In this document: positions 52,525-61,505 of the stretch, in pieces | Numbering within the stretch: position 1 is the first letter of the stretch | How the letters are laid out: each line of letters begins with the position of its first letter | Origin: Sphingomonas jaspsi DSM 18422 | Lineage (GTDB): Bacteria > Pseudomonadota > Alphaproteobacteria > Sphingomonadales > Sphingomonadaceae | Assembly: GCF_000585415.1 (NCBI RefSeq) | Contig: NZ_KK073876.1 | Location: 2,415,810 to 2,479,809, forward strand | Direction of reading: 5' to 3' | DNA: 64,000 nt | Notes under the pieces: generated by a model | Told to the model about the DNA's origin: nothing | What the model saw: the letters and a program-made list of their open reading frames with translations, nothing else | Databases searched by the model: none | Translations under genes and position numbers: made by a program

Positions 52525-52965
52525 ATGACCAACTTGCTCAAGATCGCCCCGCTCGCCCTGGCCGCCACCACGGCCCTTGCCGCCCCCGCCTTTGCCGGCC
52601 AGTGCGCCGCCGAAGGCACCAATGCGCTGGCGAATGCGCCGACCATGCCCAAGGGCGTCACCGACACGGTGATCGGCTCGATCGACCTCAAGAATGAAAT
52701 CGGCGTCGACGGCCGCCTGCTCCGCACCCGTCGTCTGGTTGTACAGCCGGGCGGCATCGTTCCGCTGCACAGCCACGTCGACCGGCCGGCGCTGATTGTA
52801 ACCGTCAGCGGCGCGATCACCGAATACCGCTCCAACTGCACCAAGCCGATCGAACATAAGGCCGGTGACATCAGCCGCGAGGCGGACGGGATCTCCCACT
52901 ATTGGGTGAACCACGGAAATGTCCCCGCCGTGCTGCTGTCCTCGGACGTGTTCCACGGGATGTGA
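52525..52965 (+). CDS. Secreted cupin-domain protein
   Basis: A 146-residue protein with a signal peptide (residues 1-24, ending PAFAG) and a cupin fold: [20 protein letters not shown] carries the two His, followed by [18 protein letters not shown]. The Cys at about residue 26 and another near 111 could form a disulfide in the periplasm. It lies upstream of the bufferin operon in the same orientation, separated by a strong hairpin, and might bind or process the same metal. An alternative ATG at 52513 is close to an AAGGA site. Confidence 0.82.
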   Translation: MTNLLKIAPLALAATTALAAPAFAGQCAAEGTNALANAPTMPKGVTDTVIGSIDLKNEIGVDGRLLRTRRLVVQPGGIVPLHSHVDRPALIVTVSGAITEYRSNCTKPIEHKAGDISREADGISHYWVNHGNVPAVLLSSDVFHGM

Positions 52966-53016
52966 ACCGTTCGGGCCGGTACGCCCTCGATCGTCGCTCC
53001 CTGCCGGCCCGACCTT

Positions 53017-53048
53017 GGCGCCCCGCCTCCGCCCCCCGGCGGGGCGCC
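53017..53048 (+). terminator. Strong hairpin between the cupin gene and bufA1
   Basis: An 11-bp perfect stem (GGCGCCCCGCC with GGCGGGGCGCC) encloses a 10-nt loop. It is not followed by T residues, so it may protect the upstream message or reduce read-through rather than end transcription fully. Confidence 0.5.
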
Positions 53049-53090
53049 ATCCTGACACGAACCGGGGGAATTGAAGAGAGGTCAGCTCCT

Positions 53091-53372
53091 ATGAATACGC
53101 TTAGCAAAGTCGCCTCGATGGCCGTTCTAGCTTCCTTGAGCGCCGCCGTCGCCCACGCCGGTCCCGCGGCCCCGCAGCCGGGCAAGGACAAGTGCTTCGG
53201 CGTTTCGCTCGCCGGCAAGAACGACTGCGCCGCGGGTGCGGGCACGACCTGCGCCGGCACGTCGCATAAGGACTATCAGGGCAACGCTTGGAAATATGTT
53301 GCCAAGGGCACCTGCACGGCGATCAAGACGCCCAAGGGCAACGGGTCGCTGACCCCGATCGCGAGCCGATAA
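53091..53372 (+). CDS. bufA1: Bufferin precursor peptide (DUF2282/BufA1 family)
   Basis: A 93-residue precursor. A signal peptide (1-23, ending AHA) is followed by a core with four cysteines: C35 in [15 protein letters not shown]46, C54 in TTCAGTS, and C75 in [10 protein letters not shown]. This cysteine layout and the phrase CAGTS...DYQG.AWKYV match the DUF2282 family now called bufferins. These RiPPs have Cys residues turned by the MNIO enzyme into thiooxazole or oxazolone/thioamide groups that bind copper, and they are exported as periplasmic metallophores. GAGAGG precedes the ATG. The MNIO gene follows 3 bp after the stop. Confidence 0.92.
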   Translation: MNTLSKVASMAVLASLSAAVAHAGPAAPQPGKDKCFGVSLAGKNDCAAGAGTTCAGTSHKDYQGNAWKYVAKGTCTAIKTPKGNGSLTPIASR

Positions 53373-53375
53373 GCC

Positions 53376-54200
53376 ATGACTCCCTCTGCCGGCATCGGTT
53401 TCAAGGCCGACCATCTGGCGGACGCGCTAACCGTGTCGGCGGAGGGAATGTGGTTCGAAGTCCATGCCGAAAATTACATGGTCGATGGCGGGCCAAGGCT
53501 GGCGGTACTCGATACCCTCGCCGCTCGCTTCCCGCTTTCGATCCACGGGGTCGGGATGTCGCTGGCCAGTCCGGAGGCGCCCGATCCCGACCATCTCGAC
53601 GCGCTGAAGCGCCTTGTCGACCGCACTAGGCCCGCGCTGGTTTCCGAACATCTCGCCTGGTCGCGATTCAACGGACGCTATTACCCCGACCTGCTGCCGA
53701 TGCCGCGCACCACTTGTCTTCTGACCCAGCTGACGAGCAACATCGCGGCCGTTCAGGACAGGCTCGACCGCGCGATCCTGATCGAAAATCCGTCCCATTA
53801 TCTCGATATCGCCGACCATGACTGGGGCGAGACCGATTTCCTGGTCGAGCTGTGCCGCCGTTCTGGCTGCGGCCTGCTGGTCGACGTCAACAATGTCGTC
53901 GTCGGATCGCACAACCTCGGCTTCTCCGCCGAAGACTGGCTCGCCGCGCTGCCGGGCGCGTTGATCGGCGAAATCCACCTTGCCGGCCACAGCGCCGACG
54001 AAAAACTGCCCCTGCTGATCGACAGCCATGACGCGCCGGTCGACGAAAAGGTCTGGGCACTGTTCGAACGGCTGATCGCCCGCATCGGGCCCAAGCCGAC
54101 GCTGATCGAGCGCGACGCCAACATCCCGCCCTTCGCCGAGTTGATGGCCGAACGCGACCGCGCGCAGGCCGTCCTGGAGCGGGAGCCGGCTTATGCGTGA
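53376..54200 (+). CDS. bufB: MNIO-family (DUF692) bufferin-modifying enzyme
   Basis: A 274-residue multinuclear non-heme iron oxidase. The likely ligands are His57 (SIHGVG), Glu91/His92 (SEHLAWS), Glu137 (IENPSHY), Asp170/Asn172 (DVNN), Glu199/His201/His205 (EIHLAGHS), His218 (DSHDAPV) and Glu245/Asp247 (IERDANIP), the normal DUF692 pattern. It modifies cysteines of the BufA1 core in the cytoplasm before export. It overlaps the partner gene by 8 bp. Confidence 0.94.
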   Translation: MTPSAGIGFKADHLADALTVSAEGMWFEVHAENYMVDGGPRLAVLDTLAARFPLSIHGVGMSLASPEAPDPDHLDALKRLVDRTRPALVSEHLAWSRFNGRYYPDLLPMPRTTCLLTQLTSNIAAVQDRLDRAILIENPSHYLDIADHDWGETDFLVELCRRSGCGLLVDVNNVVVGSHNLGFSAEDWLAALPGALIGEIHLAGHSADEKLPLLIDSHDAPVDEKVWALFERLIARIGPKPTLIERDANIPPFAELMAERDRAQAVLEREPAYA

Positions 54201-54915
54201 CCTCATTGCCTTCCAACAGGAACTTGCGTCCGCCATCGAAGGCTCGACCAACAGCCCGGCCGATATTTACCGCAACACGGTAATGCTGGGCGCAGTCCAG
54301 GCGCTGGCCGATAATTATCCCGTCGTGCGCAGGCTGGTCGGCAGCGAGATGTTTGGCGCGATGGCGGTCGACCACTCGACCTGCTGCCCACCGCGTTCGC
54401 CGATCATGGCGCACTATGGCGCCCGGTTCAGCGACTGGATCGGCGACCAGCCGTTCGCCGTAGACATCCCCTACCTTGCCGATGTCGCCAGGATCGAGCG
54501 TCTCTATGGCAAGGCGCTGTTCGCGGCGGACGAACCCGTAGCGACGGCAAAGGATTTCCAGGACGTCGGCGACTGGACTCAGATGCGAATCCGGCTTCAT
54601 CCGGCGACCCAATTCGATTGGCTGACGTCCCCGGCGATGACCATCTGGCTGGCGCACCAGCGCCACGCGGAGCCCGAGATTACAGCCACTTGGACTGCCG
54701 AAGGCGCGCTTTTCACCCGGCCCGCATCCAGCGTCGAGGCGATGTCCATCGATCGCGCCGGCCACCGTTTCCTGTTCGGCCTTCGCCTCGGCGAAACTGC
54801 CGGCACGGCGGCCCTGGCCGCGGCCGCCCTTTATCCGGATGCCGACATCGGCGCCCTGTTCGCAATGCTCGTTCACGCTGGCGCGTTCGCCGCGCCCCCG
54901 TCACGGAGGAATTAA
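54193..54915 (+). CDS. bufC: Bufferin partner protein (DUF2063, BufC type)
   Basis: A 240-residue protein with an N-terminal DUF2063-type helical domain (about 1-95; [20 protein letters not shown]). A C-terminal RRE-like domain (about 110-235; [19 protein letters not shown]) binds the precursor leader. In this family BufC delivers the precursor to the MNIO enzyme. It is coupled by overlap on both sides. The absence of other genes between confirms the standard BufABC order. Confidence 0.9.
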   Translation: MRDLIAFQQELASAIEGSTNSPADIYRNTVMLGAVQALADNYPVVRRLVGSEMFGAMAVDHSTCCPPRSPIMAHYGARFSDWIGDQPFAVDIPYLADVARIERLYGKALFAADEPVATAKDFQDVGDWTQMRIRLHPATQFDWLTSPAMTIWLAHQRHAEPEITATWTAEGALFTRPASSVEAMSIDRAGHRFLFGLRLGETAGTAALAAAALYPDADIGALFAMLVHAGAFAAPPSRRN

Positions 54916-55385
54916 TGTCGACCAATGCCACCATGCTTCCAATCCAGCCGAACGGCAGCCTGTATCACCGCTTTGCCAGCATCGCGGCGACGCTGTTGCC
55001 CCGCGACCTCATCCTACTGGTTCAGCGAGTGGGCATCGCCTCGATCTTTTTCCTGTCGGGGCGGACCAAGGTCGATGGGCTGCTGACCGTCAACGATACA
55101 GCGTTCGAGCTGTTCAGGACCGATTACGCGCTGCCGCTGGTGAAGCCGGAAATAGCCGCCTACGCCGCGACTTATTCCGAACATTTGTTCCCGGTCCTGC
55201 TGGTGCTGGGCTTATTCAGCCGCTTCGCCGCGCTGGCGCTGCTCGGCATGACGACGGTCATCGAAGTGTTCGTTTATCCGGACGCCTGGCCGACGCACCT
55301 CAGCTGGGCCGGCCTGCTGCTGCCGATCATTGCGATGGGACCGGGGAAATTCTCGCTCGACCGACTGATCGGGCTGGAGCGCTAG
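54915..55385 (+). CDS. DoxX-family membrane protein of the bufferin operon
   Basis: A 156-residue membrane protein with four hydrophobic segments, DoxX family ([42 protein letters not shown]). DoxX genes commonly end the gig/buf/hvf operons and may help in redox balance or in export of the modified peptide. It shares its first base with the BufC stop (TAATG). Its end is 4 bp from the convergent 88-aa gene. Confidence 0.9.
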   Translation: MSTNATMLPIQPNGSLYHRFASIAATLLPRDLILLVQRVGIASIFFLSGRTKVDGLLTVNDTAFELFRTDYALPLVKPEIAAYAATYSEHLFPVLLVLGLFSRFAALALLGMTTVIEVFVYPDAWPTHLSWAGLLLPIIAMGPGKFSLDRLIGLER

Positions 55386-55389
55386 GCGC

Positions 55390-55656
55390 CTATTCGGCCG
55401 CCCACAGCTCCGACTTTTCGACAATGTCGAGCTCGCGGATCAACGCGTCCACGCTGTGGGTCAATTCGGGCAGCAAATCATATTGATGGCGGGCGCCGCG
55501 ATAGGCCTCAACCATCAATATGGCGTCGAGCAGGATCGGGACGACGAGGCTTTCCGGATCGTCGAGATCAACGATCGACTGCAGTTTTTCCAGCGCCTTC
55601 CGACGCGCCTTTTCGGGGTCGGACAATACCGTCGTGCGGCCGATCAACCAGCCCAT
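55390..55656 (-). CDS. Small conserved protein of unknown function
   Basis: An 88-residue, acidic, probably helical protein with an AAAAGGAG site before the ATG at 55656. It begins MGWLIGRTTVLSDPEKARRK and has LQSIVDLDDPESLVVPILLD and a Tyr/Arg block (VEAYRGARHQYDLL). No domain is recognised. It is convergent with the DoxX gene and co-oriented with the aldo/keto reductase gene, though 103 bp away. Confidence 0.7.
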   Translation of the reverse strand: MGWLIGRTTVLSDPEKARRKALEKLQSIVDLDDPESLVVPILLDAILMVEAYRGARHQYDLLPELTHSVDALIRELDIVEKSELWAAE

Positions 55657-55759
55657 GAATCGCTCCTTTTCGAATAGGAACGGATGGTAGCGCGAACCCG
55701 TCGGCACGGGCAGTTCGCCCGGCCCCGCCAGCCCCTCGCTTCGGCGATACCGCTGCGCG

Positions 55760-56767
55760 TTAACTGCTGGCGGCGTTCAGCCGTTCGATCTGCCCAGCGT
55801 CCAGTTCAAGCGTCAGTGCGGCGATCAATTGCTCCGCCTGTACGAGGCTGGTGGCACTGGCGATCGGTGCGCCGATGCCATCCTGCGCCTTGGTCCATGC
55901 AAGCGCGACCGTGGCCATCGCCGCCCCGGTTTCCGCCGCCACCTCTTCGAGCGCGGCAAGCACGGCATTGCCCTTGGGGCTGCCGATATATTCGATATTG
56001 CGCCCGCCGCGGACCGACTTGCCGATATCGTCCTGCGAGCGATATTTACCGGTCAGGAAGCCGTTGGCGAGGCTGTAGAACGGGAAGAAGGACAGCCCTC
56101 GGGCGACCACCACGTCCTGTAGCGCACCTTCATATTTTCCGCGCTCGACCAGATTGTACCAGCCCTGCACCGCGGTCGCCGCCGGATAGCCGCCTGCCGC
56201 CGCGGCCGCGAGCGCCTCTTCGATCCGCGCGGGTTCGAAATTGCTGAGGCCGGTGTCGCGGATCTTGCCCGCCAGGCGCAATTCTTCGAAGGCGCCAAGG
56301 CTGTCGGCCAGCGGCACCTCGGGATTGTCGCGGTGCTGGTAATAAAGGTCGATCGTCTCGATCCCGAGCCGCTGGAGTGAGGCGTCGGCGGAGCGCGCGA
56401 TCACTGCCGGGTGGAGCGAGGCGACATATTCTTGGCCGGTAACGTTGCTGTTGTAGTCCTTCTTGTCTTCCAGCCGACCGTCGAGGAATCCGACCTTGGT
56501 GGCGATGATGACCTTGTCGCGCTTCGCCGGATCGCGCTTCAGCCAGTTGCCGATGACTGTCTCGCTTTCGCCGCCGACATGACCCGGCGCCCAGGCCGAA
56601 TAGACGTCGGCGGTGTCGATCATGGTGCCCCCGGCGTCGACGAACGCGTCGAGGATGCGGAAGCTGGTCGCTTCGTCCGCTGTCCAGCCGAACACATTTC
56701 CGCCCAGCGCCACCGGCGCGACGGCCTTGCCCGCAATTGTCAAATGCCTGCTCCCTTTTCGAACCAT
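55760..56767 (-). CDS. Aldo/keto reductase
   Basis: A 335-residue NADPH-dependent reductase of the AKR family. The catalytic tetrad is visible: Asp51 and Tyr56 in DTADVYS, Lys91 in IIATKVGFLDG, and the His in LYYQHRDN. The C-terminal phosphate-binding block IASATSLVQAEQL is present. The first ATG (56767) lies inside the end of the upstream manC gene (28-bp overlap); a TTG at 56743 is an alternative that would start on the manC stop codon. Confidence 0.92.
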   Translation of the reverse strand: MVRKGSRHLTIAGKAVAPVALGGNVFGWTADEATSFRILDAFVDAGGTMIDTADVYSAWAPGHVGGESETVIGNWLKRDPAKRDKVIIATKVGFLDGRLEDKKDYNSNVTGQEYVASLHPAVIARSADASLQRLGIETIDLYYQHRDNPEVPLADSLGAFEELRLAGKIRDTGLSNFEPARIEEALAAAAAGGYPAATAVQGWYNLVERGKYEGALQDVVVARGLSFFPFYSLANGFLTGKYRSQDDIGKSVRGGRNIEYIGSPKGNAVLAALEEVAAETGAAMATVALAWTKAQDGIGAPIASATSLVQAEQLIAALTLELDAGQIERLNAASS

Positions 56768-57786
56768 TCCGCCGCTTCGCGAACGCGCTGGGCATGTTCG
56801 GGGCGGGTCACAAGGACCGCGTCCTGCGTGGCGACGATGACCAGGCCGTCGACGCCGATCGCTGCGATTTTCGGGCCGCTGCTGCGCACCAGAAGGTTTC
56901 GCGAGTCCAATACGAGCACCCCATCTGGAACGCTGTTGCCGTCGACATCCCGCGCCGCCGCGTCGAGCAGTGCCTGCCAGCTGCCGATGTCAGACCAGCC
57001 CATATCGACCGGGACGACCGATACAGCATCGCTATGTTCCATCACCGCATAGTCGATCGATCGCGCCGGCGACTGGGCGAAGCTTTCCTCGTCCAGCAAA
57101 ATTTCCTGACCGCTCCGCCGGCTATTCGATACGGATGCCAGCGCAGCGGCCAGGATGTCCGGCGCATGCCGCGCCAGTTCATGTTTCCAAGTAGACGCGA
57201 GCGCGAGGAAGATGCCGGCATTCCAATAATGACCGCCATCCGCGATCATCGCTTGGGCCGTTTCGACGTCCGGCTTTTCGACAAAGCGGATCACCGGCCT
57301 AGGCCCCTCACCCGCTCCTGCCTCGATATAGCCATAGCCGGTGGCGGGGTGATCCGGCGTCACGCCGAAGGTGACGATCCGCCCCTCCAGCGCAACGGCG
57401 ATCGCCGCGTCGATCGCCCGATGGAAGGCACCCGCATCCGAAATATGATGGTCGCTGGGGCAGATCAGCAGCAAATCACCGTCGTCCGCGACGCCGGCCG
57501 CTACCGCGATCGCCGCCGCGCTGTCGCGCCGTACGGGTTCCATCACCAATGTGGCACGGTCCGGCAGCACCGCTGACAGGGCATCGCGCTGGTCGCGATT
57601 GGCGAGCACCATGGGCGCTGCGAACCCCTGATCGAACCGGCGCAGCGTCTGTTCGAACAATGTTTCGTTGCCCAGCAGGGGCAGCAGGTGCTTGGGCGTC
57701 CGCGATCGCGACAGTGGCCAGAGCCGGGTGCCGGACCCGCCGGCAAGAATGACCGGCCGAACCGGCCGCGCGTCCACAAGGTTCAT
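56740..57786 (-). CDS. manC: Mannose-1-phosphate guanylyltransferase
   Basis: A 348-residue GDP-mannose pyrophosphorylase. It has the nucleotide-binding signature ILAGGSGTRLWPLSRSRTPK at the N-terminus, CPSDHHISD in the middle and RFVEKPD before the acceptor-binding region. The C-terminal mannose-6-phosphate isomerase domain of bifunctional ManC is absent. GDP-mannose feeds exopolysaccharide synthesis, consistent with the divergent PrsK/PrsR genes that control it. The start is the ATG at 57786; one at 57798 is also possible. Confidence 0.93.
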   Translation of the reverse strand: MNLVDARPVRPVILAGGSGTRLWPLSRSRTPKHLLPLLGNETLFEQTLRRFDQGFAAPMVLANRDQRDALSAVLPDRATLVMEPVRRDSAAAIAVAAGVADDGDLLLICPSDHHISDAGAFHRAIDAAIAVALEGRIVTFGVTPDHPATGYGYIEAGAGEGPRPVIRFVEKPDVETAQAMIADGGHYWNAGIFLALASTWKHELARHAPDILAAALASVSNSRRSGQEILLDEESFAQSPARSIDYAVMEHSDAVSVVPVDMGWSDIGSWQALLDAAARDVDGNSVPDGVLVLDSRNLLVRSSGPKIAAIGVDGLVIVATQDAVLVTRPEHAQRVREAAEWFEKGAGI

Positions 57787-57898
57787 GACCGGCACCATGA
57801 AGGAAGGCCCGGCAGGACGCCAGCCGTTCGATTCACCATTCGTTTGTAAAGTTTTGCGACACCTTGGGCATGTCGGTCCATTTTACAGTCGAGGGTGC

Positions 57899-59986
57899 GT
57901 GCAGAGCTTGATCGCCTTCTGGACCTATTGCCTCGCCGCGGCCATGTTTGCCGCGCTGACGCTATGGGAATTGCGCCGCGGGCTTGGCGAAGACCAGCAG
58001 CGCTTGCTGCTGGCCGCCTTTGCGCTCACCGCCTGCTGGGCGTGGCTGACAGCGGTCGCGCCGACATCGATTCTTGCCGGCTATTCGGAGTCTGCCCGCA
58101 ACCTCGTCTGGATCGGCGTCCTTTATCGGCTGGCCGAGGTGGACAGCGACGAACGGCAACGCGGTGTCAAACCGGTCTATGTGGCGGTGGCGGGTGTGCT
58201 GGGTCTTCAACTCATCGTCGACGCCCTGCCCATCTTCCTCGATGCGGCAACATTCCAGGCCAGCCACGCGCTGGCGATAACGGCGATCATCCTGCGCCTG
58301 ACGGCAGCGGCCGGCGCGTTGGTCCTGGTGCACAATGTGTACGGCCAGGCTGCACCATCGGACCGCGCCGGAATCCGCTTCGCAATGCTCGCGCTGGCGG
58401 GGATCTGGGCCTACGATCTTAACCTCTACACCGTCGCCTATTTCGACCTTGGTGCCGCGCGCAGCCTGTTCGACTGGCGCGGCTTGGTGATGGCGCTCGC
58501 CGCGCCAATGTTCGTCATCGGATCGGGCCGCCGCGATGCGTGGCGCATCCGCCTGTCGCGCGCCGCGACCTTCCAGAGCCTCTCCCTCCTCGGGCTGGCG
58601 GGCTATTTCGTGGTAATGGCGGTGCTGGCGTCGGCGCTGCGCGAAAGCGGCTTCGACTGGACCCGCGGCCTGCTGATCACCCTGCTCGTGTGCATGACCC
58701 TTGCCGCGCTGATCCTGCTGCCGTCGCGGCGGGCGCGCGCCTGGCTCAAAGTCAAGGTCAGCAAGCATCTGTTCGAACATCGTTACGACTATCGAACCGA
58801 ATGGCTGCGCTTCGCCGAAACACTGGGCGCCAGCGGCCCGACCGCGCGGCCGATCGGCGAGCGCATCATCAAGGCCTTCGCCGACATCCTCGACGCGCCG
58901 GGCGGAATCCTGCTGATCGCCGACGATCATGGCGCGATCGAACCGGCGGCAAACTGGAACTGGTCGGGCAGCGCCAATCCGGGCGCGGCGATCCCCAGCG
59001 AACAGTCGATCGCTTTTTGGTTGGCGATGGGGGCCGAAGGCCGCATCATCGACTTCGACGCCCATCAGGGCGGCTGGGCAGATCCGCGCGAGAAGCTCAT
59101 CGGCCTGCCGCGGCAGCTCGTCGAGGAGGAGCAGGCGTGGACCGGCGTTCCGCTGATCCATGACGATCGGCTGATCGGCCTCGTCCTCCTGTCCTCCCCC
59201 GATTATCGTCGTCCCCTCGATTGGGAGGATTTCGACCTGCTGCGCACCGCAGGTCGGCAAGCCGCGAGCAGCCTTGCCGAGCAACTGAGCCAGCAGGCGC
59301 TGGCCAATGCGCAGCGGTTCGAAGACTTCAATCGCCGCTTCGCCTTCATCCTGCACGACGTGAAGAACCTCGTCAGCCAGCTCTCCCTGCTTGCACGGAA
59401 CGCCGAACGTCATGCCGACAACCCCGAATTCCGCGTCGACATGGTCGCGACCTTGAAAGGGTCGGTCGACAAGATGAACGACCTTCTCGCCCGACTGGCT
59501 CCGACCGCCGACCAGCGCCCCGCCAAGCCGGAGCCGACCGCCCTGCGGCCGGTGGTCGCCTCGGCCGTGGCCGGCAAGCGCGGCGACCATGATGTCCGGT
59601 TGATCGGCGACGGCAACCAGTGGGTCCGCGCCGATCCGTTGCTGCTGGAACAGGCAATCGGCCATTTGGTCCAGAATGCCATCGACGCATCGACCCCGCT
59701 GCAGCCGGTCACGGTCCGGATGGAGGGCAGCGCGGACGAAGCGACGATCACCATCACCGACCAGGGGACGGGCATGGATGCCGATTTCATCCGCAACCGC
59801 CTGTTCCAGCCCTTCGCATCGACCAAAGAGGGCGGCTTCGGCGTTGGCGCGTTCGAAGCACGTAGCCTCGTCTCCGCCATGGGCGGGCGTTTGTCGGTGG
59901 AATCCCGGCCCGGGAAGGGCAGCCAGTTCATCATCACCTTGCCGGTCGCCGCCGCGACCGACCAACTGCATCGGAAAAGCGCATGA
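57899..59986 (+). CDS. prsK: PEP-CTERM/XrtA system sensor histidine kinase PrsK
   Basis: A 695-residue histidine kinase. The N-terminal part (about 1-290) has seven to eight hydrophobic segments, followed by a GAF-like domain (about 320-470). The phosphoacceptor motif FILHDVKNLVSQL has His486, and the HATPase domain (about 580-690) contains LVQNAIDAS and a glycine box. The whole arrangement is that of PrsK of exosortase systems. The start is the GTG at 57899, three bases after GAGGG; no ATG is available near the first helix. The gene overlaps prsR as ATGA and is divergent from manC. Confidence 0.93.
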   Translation: MQSLIAFWTYCLAAAMFAALTLWELRRGLGEDQQRLLLAAFALTACWAWLTAVAPTSILAGYSESARNLVWIGVLYRLAEVDSDERQRGVKPVYVAVAGVLGLQLIVDALPIFLDAATFQASHALAITAIILRLTAAAGALVLVHNVYGQAAPSDRAGIRFAMLALAGIWAYDLNLYTVAYFDLGAARSLFDWRGLVMALAAPMFVIGSGRRDAWRIRLSRAATFQSLSLLGLAGYFVVMAVLASALRESGFDWTRGLLITLLVCMTLAALILLPSRRARAWLKVKVSKHLFEHRYDYRTEWLRFAETLGASGPTARPIGERIIKAFADILDAPGGILLIADDHGAIEPAANWNWSGSANPGAAIPSEQSIAFWLAMGAEGRIIDFDAHQGGWADPREKLIGLPRQLVEEEQAWTGVPLIHDDRLIGLVLLSSPDYRRPLDWEDFDLLRTAGRQAASSLAEQLSQQALANAQRFEDFNRRFAFILHDVKNLVSQLSLLARNAERHADNPEFRVDMVATLKGSVDKMNDLLARLAPTADQRPAKPEPTALRPVVASAVAGKRGDHDVRLIGDGNQWVRADPLLLEQAIGHLVQNAIDASTPLQPVTVRMEGSADEATITITDQGTGMDADFIRNRLFQPFASTKEGGFGVGAFEARSLVSAMGGRLSVESRPGKGSQFIITLPVAAATDQLHRKSA

Positions 59987-61359
59987 CCGAGAAAAGCGAG
60001 CTTCCCGTCCTGCTGATCGTCGAGGACGACGTCGGCCTGCAACGGCAGCTGAAATGGGCCTATGAAGGCTATCAGGTCGTGATCGCGGGCAACCGCGCGG
60101 AAGCCGTCGACCTGCTGCGCCTGCACGAGCCGCGCGTGGTGACGTTGGACCTCGGCCTGCCGCCCGACCCCGACGGCACCAGCGAAGGCTTCGCGACCCT
60201 GTCCGAAATCCTGGCGCTCAAGCCCGACACCAAGGTCATCGTCGCATCGGGCCATGGCGCCCGCGAAAGCGCGCTGAAGGCGATCGCACTCGGCGCCTAC
60301 GACTTCTACAAGAAACCGGTCGACATCGACGAGCTCGGCCTGATCGTCGCCCGCGCCTTCCGCCTGTGGCAGATCGAGGACGAGAACCGCACCCTCGAAG
60401 CGCGCGGCGGCGGCGGCGCGACGGTGCTCGGCTCGATCATCTCCACCAGCCCAGAAATGGCGCGCGTTGCGCGTACGATCGAACGGGTCGCGTCGGCCGA
60501 CGTTTCGGTCATGCTGCTGGGCGCCAGCGGCACCGGCAAGGAATTGCTGGCACGGTCGGTCCACGACCTCAGCCCGCGAAAAGGCGGCGAGTTCGTCGCG
60601 ATCAACTGTGCCGCCATCCCTGAAAACCTGCTCGAAGCCGAATTGTTCGGTTATGAGCGTGGCGCCTTCACCGGCGCAGTGAAGACCACGCCCGGTAAGA
60701 TCGAGCAGGCACAGGGCGGAACGCTGTTCCTCGACGAAGTCGGCGACATTCCCCTGCCGCTGCAGGTCAAGTTGCTGCGCTTCCTGCAGGAACGGGTGAT
60801 CGAGCGGATCGGCGGCCGCGCACCGATCAACGTCGACACGCGCATCGTCTGCGCCACCCACCAGAATCTCGACGAGATGATCTCGGCGGGTAGTTTCCGC
60901 GACGATCTATACTACCGCCTGGCGGAAATCGTGGTGCACATTCCGTCGCTGGCCGACCGGTCCGGCGACGCGGTCCTGCTCGCCCGTCATTTCGTCAATC
61001 GCTATGCGCGGGAGATGAACCCCAAGGTCCAGGGCCTGGCGCCAGACGCAGCGGAAGCGATCGACGCCTATGCCTGGCCCGGCAATGTCCGCGAACTGGA
61101 AAACCGGGTTAAACGGGCCGTCATCATGGCCGACGGGAAGCTGATCGGCGCAGTCGATCTCGACCTGCCGACGGTCCGGCAAAGCGCCGGCGATGCCGTA
61201 CCGATCAACCTGCGCGCCGCGCGCGAAGTTGCCGACCGGCGCGCCATCCATCAGGCGCTGACGCGCACCGAATATAATATCTCGAGCGCGGCCAAGCTGC
61301 TGGGGATCAGCCGCCCGACCCTTTACGACCTGATGAAGCAATATCAGCTAGGGAGCTGA
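59983..61359 (+). CDS. prsR: PEP-CTERM-box sigma-54 response regulator PrsR
   Basis: A 458-residue NtrC-like activator. A receiver domain (about 8-125) has phosphoacceptor Asp56 (VVTLDLGLPP) and Lys110. An AAA+ sigma-54-contact domain has Walker A GASGTGKE (180-187) and the GAFTGA loop (227-232), and a Fis-type helix-turn-helix ends the protein (NISSAAKLLGISRPTLYDLM). It activates sigma-54 promoters of exopolysaccharide and PEP-CTERM protein genes when phosphorylated by PrsK. None of those targets are seen in the window apart from manC. Confidence 0.94.
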   Translation: MTEKSELPVLLIVEDDVGLQRQLKWAYEGYQVVIAGNRAEAVDLLRLHEPRVVTLDLGLPPDPDGTSEGFATLSEILALKPDTKVIVASGHGARESALKAIALGAYDFYKKPVDIDELGLIVARAFRLWQIEDENRTLEARGGGGATVLGSIISTSPEMARVARTIERVASADVSVMLLGASGTGKELLARSVHDLSPRKGGEFVAINCAAIPENLLEAELFGYERGAFTGAVKTTPGKIEQAQGGTLFLDEVGDIPLPLQVKLLRFLQERVIERIGGRAPINVDTRIVCATHQNLDEMISAGSFRDDLYYRLAEIVVHIPSLADRSGDAVLLARHFVNRYAREMNPKVQGLAPDAAEAIDAYAWPGNVRELENRVKRAVIMADGKLIGAVDLDLPTVRQSAGDAVPINLRAAREVADRRAIHQALTRTEYNISSAAKLLGISRPTLYDLMKQYQLGS

Positions 61360-61505
61360 ACGCTCGTTAACTTTTCGTTTGCCACGGCTCGGTCGGATGT
61401 GTTCGCATCCGCCCGGCTGGACCGACGCGCGGGGATGACAGACCGTCGGGCGGCCGTTTTGGCGTCATGCCGGGGGCGCTTTACTCGACAGGGGAGTGTG
61501 AAGCC

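Noticed and set aside
57962..59971. 669-codon open frame antisense to prsK
   Set aside because: Same reasoning: a GC-rich shadow frame; the plus strand encodes a complete histidine kinase with all motifs.
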